Shown here piece by piece: positions 58,581 to 64,000 of a stretch of DNA of 64,000 nt. Origin of the DNA: Cycas panzhihuaensis (taxonomy: Eukaryota; Cycadophyta); assembly GCA_023213395.1 (NCBI GenBank), contig CM041465.1, positions 77,383,741 to 77,447,740 on the forward strand, read 5' to 3'. The position numbers and the translations under genes are program-made. The notes under the pieces were generated by a model, which saw only the letters and a list, made by a program, of their open reading frames with translations, searched no databases and was not told where the DNA came from. How positions within the stretch are numbered: the first letter of the stretch is position 1; the number at the start of each line of letters is the position of its first letter.

Positions 58581-59960
58581 AGTCTTATAGCTAATGAATA
58601 AAAGGATAGTTAGTACATAGATTTACGATACTCTATTGATATGACATAGGAAAGAATGTTTTAAGGAGTTAGATAGTACTAAAAATACAAAAGTAATTTT
58701 TAGTATAATACTACTCAAACAATAATAAATAAAAGAAATATAGCCATCTAAATAATTTTTGGAGAGACTAAGTATATTAATGATATACTTCATGTTCTTA
58801 CACTTTAAAAAAATTTACTATCATTTGGATAAATGATGGAGAAAAAGTAAAAAGTTATCTTTGCTAATGCCACTAAGGACAAGTTGAGGAATAAGGTAAT
58901 AGTTGCTAAGGGTTAAATGACTAGTGGCAGATTATTTAAGTGAGTCATACCCCTAATTGACTATTATACCTTAAAGGTATCAATTCTTGTGGATAATATG
59001 ATTTAACATAAAAGATTTGGTCATGTGAATTATAATAACTTATCATTAATAAAAAAGATAGAAATTATGGTTGGTATACCTAAAATTAAACATGAAAAAG
59101 AAGTATATGAAGGTTGTATTCTAAGCAAATAACATAGGGAAGGATTTTTTAATGATAGTCATAAGGTAAATGGGCCTCTTCAACTAGTGTACACAGATCT
59201 ATACAGGCCAATGGATGTATCTTTACTTAGAGAATCTAAGTATTTTATAATTTTTATTGATGATTTTACAAAAATGATATGGGTTTATTTTTTCAAGTTT
59301 AAGTTAGATGCACTTCAATTCTTTATAGATTTCAAAGTCATGTTTGAAAGATAAAGTAGGTATAAAATATTAATTCTTAGGTAAAATGGGCATAAAGTAT
59401 TAACCTTTAAATTAAATAATAGAAGAGAATTTATTTCAAATCAATTCAAGGACTATTAGAAATATTATGGGATAAGAAAGTAACTTACTAACCCTTAAAC
59501 CCTTTAATAAAATAGGGTAGCATAAAAGAAAATTAGAATCATTATTAGGATGGCTAGTAACATGTTTAAGGATAAGCATTTTATCAATGAGTATTGGGTA
59601 AAAGTTATACATATAGATATTTACTTATAAAATAAATGCATAATTAAGGTAGTAAGATAGGTCATACTTGTGGAAGTTTAGATAAGACATAAATTAAGTA
59701 TTAAACACTTATAAGTTTTTAGGTGTATAGTATATACACATGCGTATATCTAATTATGCATAAATAAATGCATAATTAGATATTTACTTATTAAATAAAT
59801 TCATAATTAAGGTAGTGAGATGGGTCATACTTGAGGAAGCTTGGATAAGTCATAAACTAACTATTAAATATTTATGAGTTTTTGGGTACATAGCATATGC
59901 ATATATTCTAGAATAAAGAAGAACAAACTTAAATGATAAAAATACTAAGTATAAATTTAT
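58581..59960 (+). pseudogene. Copia C protease and integrase
   Basis: Plus strand. A decayed protease loop YIDLRYSIDMT is near 58615-58650. The pre-integrase part has HKRFGHVNYNNLSLIKKIEI (about 59010-59070) and YEGCILSK. Integrase: VYTDLYRPMDVSLLRESKYF and IIFIDDFTKMIWVYFFKF (59190-59300, first Asp). The second Asp block reads LNNRREF (Asp to Asn). A direct duplication follows at 59615-59913. Confidence 0.85.
59615..59913 (+). repeat. Internal duplication in copia C integrase, with 12-bp palindrome arms between
   Basis: Copy 1 starts at 59615 and copy 2 at 59778, both AGATATTTACTTAT.AAATAAAT.CATAATTAAGGTAG; each about 135 bp. Both encode the integrase C-terminal block (family form PEEAW.G.KP.V.HLRVFGC.AY.H). 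Between them lies a perfect inverted repeat, CTAATTATGCAT (59750-59761) and ATGCATAATTAG (59768-59779), with a 6-base loop. Confidence 0.9.
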
Positions 59961-60319
59961 ATGATATAGCGATACATCAAGATCCTATAAATTATATAAC
60001 CCCATAGGTAAAAGAATTATCACGAGTAGAGATATCATCTTTAATAGGGATGAATTTTATCATGAGAAATTTACTAAAAAATATAAAGATAAATGTATTA
60101 TGTTTGATATGGATTTTAATTTAAGTGGTATAAATGTACCTAGTACAAGTGAAGTAGGTCCAGCCACTTTAAATCCAAGGGTTCTAAAATAGGTGCAAAG
60201 GGATCACAATCTTCAAAATATTTTAGACATAGTTTAAGAGAAGAATGATAAGATGTTAAAGGGTAAATTTTACATTAATAACTCAAGTTATAGAGTCAAA
60301 TGAGCTTTAATATTTTGAA

Positions 60320-61060
60320 GGGATAAATAGCCAAGTTGAATGGAAAGATATAATAAATGAAGAATATAATGCCCTAGTCAAGAATGACACTTAGGAGTTA
60401 GTTGATTTATCACCAAGAAAGAATGTCATTGGAATAAAATATGTCTACAAGACCAAGTATAAGTTAGATAGTTTTATTAATAAATATAAGAAATGATTAG
60501 TTATAAAAGATTATACTTAAGTTGAAGGCATAGACTATAATAAGACATTTGTATGGGTTATAGGGTTGGAAATAGTTAGATTAATCATGGTTTTAGTTTT
60601 AATATAGGGTTAGATAGTCTATCATATGGATGTGAAGAGTGTCTTATTAAATAGATATGTTGATGAGGAGAGATATATCAAATAACCTAAGGGATTTGAA
60701 GTTAAGGGAAAGCAAGACAAGGTTTATAAATTGAAAAAGACTTTGTATGGACTTAAACAAATGTCTAGAATATGGTATAATAAGATTGATAAATACTTTA
60801 AGAATAAAGGATTCCAAGGACCGAATTGAATCCTAATTTATATATAAAGTTGGAAGAAATCTCAATATTGATTATGGGCTTATATATGGATGACCTAGTA
60901 TATATATTATGAATTGTGATTTCATATCTTGAAAGTTTAAGAAAGATATATGTAGAGTTTGAAATGATAGATTTAGGACTTAATGCATTATTTTTTAGGC
61001 ATTAAAGTATGGTAGGATGAAAATAAGATATTCACATCAAAAAGAAAATACTATTTAGAT
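60320..61060 (+). pseudogene. Copia C reverse transcriptase
   Basis: Plus strand. EWKDIINEEYNALVKNDT and ELVDLSPRKNVIGIKYVYKT (about 60340-60450) are the first blocks. YHMDVKSVLLNRYVDEERYI (60621-60680) holds the first Asp, then KLKKTLYGLKQMSRIWYNKI. The active-site box LYMDDLVYIL (60881-60910) retains both aspartates. Stops remain elsewhere, so not functional. Confidence 0.92.
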
Positions 61061-61129
61061 ATGCTACACATATTCAACATGGATAATTACAAGACACTTA
61101 CAACACCAAAAAAAGTTGGGTTAAAATTA

Positions 61130-61800
61130 TTTAGAAGTTTAAATTAGTTGACCTTACACTTAATAAATATTTGATTTCAAGTATTGTTTATTTGACTTCA
61201 ACTTAATTAGATATTATATATATAGTTAATGTGGTTTTTAAGTTTGTGCATGAGCCTAGAGTAAATATTGGAAAGCAATAAAAATGATTCTCAAGTATAT
61301 CAAAGGAACCATTGGGTATGGTCTATATTATAGGTCATTAGGGGATTATAGGTTGATTAGTTATATAGACTCAGACTATGTAGGTTGTGTAAATGGCAGG
61401 AATCTTACTTTAGATTATACATTTAGTTTAGGTTCAAAAAAAGTAATAGAGTTCAAAGAAGTAGGTAATAGTATCCCTCTCTATTGTAGAAGCTAAGTAC
61501 AAGGTACTTGTAGTAGGAGCCAGTGAGATAGTTTGGCTTAGGAGATTACTTCAAGATTTAAAAGAGGAGCATATTGGTCCCACACAACTATTTTGTGATA
61601 ATCAAAGTATAATTCATATGATTAAAGCATATAGAAACACATCACTTTATTAAAGAGTTAGTGTAATAAGGACAGTTGGACTTGGTCTATTATAACACAG
61701 AGGATCATATGGCAGATATGGAACAAAGGATAATATGTTCTATATTTTTATAAAGGTACTTGGTAAAATAAAATTTATTAAATTCAAAGACAAGTTTAGA
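61130..61800 (+). pseudogene. Copia C RNase H
   Basis: Plus strand. MILKYIKGTIGYGLYYRSLG (61284-61343), then YIDSDYVGCVNGRNLTLDYT with catalytic Asp (family YSDADWAGD...RRSTSGY). A frameshift near 61470, then AKYKVLVVGASEIVWLRRLL and LFCDNQSIIHMIKAYRN. The final HHFIREL block is damaged. Confidence 0.9.
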
Positions 61801-61831
61801 GTGTTCCTACATGGGCATTATAAGGGATAAA

Positions 61832-62075
61832 TATTCTAATAATGTCTATATTAGGGCAATAATCTATATCTTAGAGGTAGCTCACTTGTCTAGTATTTAT
61901 CAATTCTAGGTGATGGCATACCTCAAAAGATATGCCAAACCCTCTTAGTCCTACTTATATATTCATGGGATCCAAAGACCATAGTATTCATAAATACCAC
62001 CCCCCTCACAGATAATATTTGTCTCTTCTTTCTTTTGTATTCAATCATTTGTATTTTGTACTTGATAATCCATCA
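61832..62075 (+). repeat. Right LTR of copia C
   Basis: Starts TATTCTAATAATGTC, ends AATCCATCA; preceded by AAGGGATAAA (61822-61831), the purine tract. Confidence 0.92.
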
Positions 62076-62619
62076 TGGACTAGAAGTTATAATCCCCTTG
62101 AATTTCAAGTAGAAAGTATTCAAGTAGCTAATCAACTATGATTGGGGGAATAAGAGTCATATGATCAATACCTCTTAGACTTAATGAAGTTAGATGAGGA
62201 ACATGCCATAGCACTATGAGAGATAAAAGTTAAAAGGATTAGAAGAAAGGTATGTCACAATAAGCATTTGTAACAACCATAATACTAGGTAAGCAATCTT
62301 GTCTTATTACATGATAGTAAATTTTAAATTAAATTAGGAAAAATAAAATTAAGGTGGTTAGGATCGTATAAAGGAAATTATATCTAGTTGAATGGAGCTA
62401 TTTAAATCAAATAATTAGATGGTAAAGTGTTGATCAAATTGGTCAATATGAGAAAATTAAAGTCATACAAGTAAAAAAGAGAAAAATTAAGTATGAACCA
62501 AATGAATGAAATTCCATTGTAATTATATTCTTATATGACAATCAAGATTATGATTATGATTAAAAGATAAACCATAATGACAACAAACAATAACAAGATA
62601 TGGTAGAAGGATGAAAAGA
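62076..62619 (+). pseudogene. Host gypsy integrase C-terminus (fifth piece)
   Basis: Plus strand. EVIIPLNF starts the piece (family E.V.P.EF). SYDQYLLDLMKLDEEHAIAL (about 62156-62215) and EIKVKRIRRKVCHNKHL, then LLHDSKF and LGKIKLRWLGSYKGNY (62325-62385) and LDGKVLIKLVNMRKLKSYK. These are consecutive blocks of the Tat/Ogre-like integrase C-terminal domain, in frame over long distances with several stops. Confidence 0.9.
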
Positions 62620-62635
62620 TAATATGGGGGGCAAT
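62620..62635 (+). other. Polypurine tract of host gypsy
   Basis: TAATATGGGGGGCAAT directly before TGATAAAAG, in the position and form usual for Tat/Ogre-like elements. Confidence 0.65.
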
Positions 62636-64000
62636 TGATAAAAGTTATTACTCCTAAGTAATAATGATAGATAGGTGCACCCGTTACTACCGTTACATTA
62701 ATAAATAGGCATAACCATTAATGATTAATCAATTTCTTTAAAAGAAGCAATACATATAAAGAATGAAATTTGACAAGTACTCCAGAGAATCCAATAACAT
62801 TGAAAGGGTAACCATGAATATTTAAAAACCTAATGTCTGCTTCAAAGAATTAGACAAGATTTAAATATGCATAGAATAGTAAGTCATGTAGGAATAGGAC
62901 CCATAAATAATTGTCATTACTTTGGTTAGATTCAAGCAACACATTAGTATTGCAACTCTATCCTTTATCCCTGAATTTATTTTATGAGTAGTAATGATGA
63001 TTACTTCATAGGCTTCTAAATTTATTTTGTTTTCCCAAAAGTAATTATATAGGTGACATGATTACCAATAGATGGAGAAGATATACAAAAAACTCTCATA
63101 AGAGGCAAGAAACATAAGAATTAGGCATGGATCTAGCCTAAGTACCAGGTCTCAACATCAAGATTTTAGGTGTTAGTTTTAAAGTTACTAAATAGATGCC
63201 TTATGTTTTGTTTACCAAAGTGATTCTAGGGTAAAAAAGTCTTTATGTGCCAATAAATCTTTGATCATTACTCTTACGAGTCACCAAGGGAGACAAATTT
63301 AATTGGGTGAAGTTCCTCTTTGGGAAATTTCAACATAATTTATTGAACATTAAACATATAGGTTAGATAGTAAATTTCTTCCAATCCACTCTACTTCAAG
63401 GATTAATTTTTTCCTAATGTTTAGGAATTTAATTATTGGTTCTAGAATAGGGTCAACCCTAATTGGCCATATGATTGGGATATTTTAATAGAGATAATAT
63501 AGACTTATGATTTCTAGCAAATTTTATGAGTGCATGATATTACTAAGGCATGGATTCATTAGAGATGACAAAAGGTAACATAATATGCTTTTAGAGAAAT
63601 AATTAATGAAGATGAGAGAATTGGAAAAGTAAGAAGAGGACACTTTGCATGTAAAGACCTAAAGTCATAAGAATGAAGAAGAAAGGAAGAAATAAATTAA
63701 AAAAGGCAAGAATTTTAGAAGTAGAAGTAGAAAAAGGGGAAGAGTCCCAACCAATGATCAGTGACAAATCCATAAAAACACTCAAGCCAAAGTAAATTAT
63801 TAGATGAACCAAAGAAAAAATTTCAAGAAGAATTTATGAAGGTAAAAATAAGAGAAAATAAGAATTAGGGTAGGAAAGATACTAGAGGAACCTTAAGAAA
63901 TAGAATTCTTTAGAAAGGAACAAGCTTTTAAAGAAGAAATGGATTTAATGATATGCAATCTTTAGAATATGTCTATCTAGGAAACCTCTTTCTTGGCAAG
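62636..64000 (+). repeat. Probable start of host gypsy 3' LTR and unclassified DNA
   Basis: Begins TGATAAAAGTTATTACTCC after the purine tract. No second copy is recognised in the window, so the LTR end is unknown. From 63230 the plus strand shows protein-like pieces (INPNWPYDWDIL-like near 63450 and a lysine/glutamate-rich stretch 63600-63950) that match no family I can name; they might be another element's first ORF. The antisense open stretch at 63603-63812 is a shadow. Confidence 0.4.

Larger units (their letters stand above)
55244..62075 (+). mobile_element. Ty1/copia element C (plus), complete but decayed
   Basis: Both LTRs are 244 bp (55244-55487, 61832-62075) and flanked by identical TGGAC (55239-55243 and 62076-62080). 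Primer site TGCTATCAAAGC at 55490. Domain order gag, protease, integrase, RT, RNase H. Coding is heavily decayed and the integrase carries a 163-bp-spaced internal duplication. It cuts the host gypsy integrase; joining the flanks minus one TGGAC puts the integrase back in frame. Confidence 0.95.

Overview
The window looks like repeat-filled nuclear DNA from a seed plant, probably one with a large, slowly turned-over genome. The evidence is plant-type Ty1/copia and Ty3/gypsy LTR retrotransposons primed by initiator tRNA-Met (binding sites close to TGGTATCAGAGC), L1-type LINEs with a terminal RNase H domain, a decayed pentatricopeptide-repeat (PPR) gene, and heavy CpG/C-to-T decay. The species cannot be named from the sequence. 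No intact protein-coding gene, rRNA, tRNA, CRISPR array or prokaryotic feature was found; essentially every coding region is a broken transposon gene.

Left part (1-10.4 kb): a minus-strand Ty3/gypsy element cut by the window edge (1-3942) sits in the gag of another gypsy element (3943-4260). Next come AT-rich DNA with a PPR pseudogene (about 5340-5830), then pieces of a further minus-strand gypsy element (RT about 6430-7000, protease 8827-9075, a possible zinc finger near 9590), and an LTR-like AT-rich stretch (9720-10430).

Main part (10.4 kb to at least 62.6 kb): I read this as one plus-strand Tat/Ogre-like Ty3/gypsy element broken into five pieces: gag 10431-12678; gag/protease 38305-38933; protease to RT 46482-48769; RT/RNase H/integrase 53858-55243; integrase C-terminus 62076-62635. 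Four copia-type elements separate the pieces: a minus-strand non-autonomous one (12679-38304, duplication GAATT/TAATT) and three plus-strand coding ones, A (38934-46481, GAAAC), B (48770-53857, GGTAT) and C (55244-62075, TGGAC).

The 12679-38304 element is itself a host. It contains a LINE (13352-16538) and a second, gag-only copia element (18992 to about 37570). That gag-only element carries a chromodomain gypsy element inside its left LTR (19219-24878) and two LINEs in its body (27264 to about 32730, and 33290-37253 with a perfect 17-bp target duplication). The nest is therefore four levels deep, and the relative order of insertion can be read from it.

The pieces do not work together as a pathway. 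What the window offers is an insertion history plus some unusual element architectures: a gag-only LTR element, a second gag-like domain between protease and RT, an ATGA overlap between LINE ORF1 and ORF2, paired GC hairpins in a copia LTR, and a 950-bp TA/TATG microsatellite in a copia leader.
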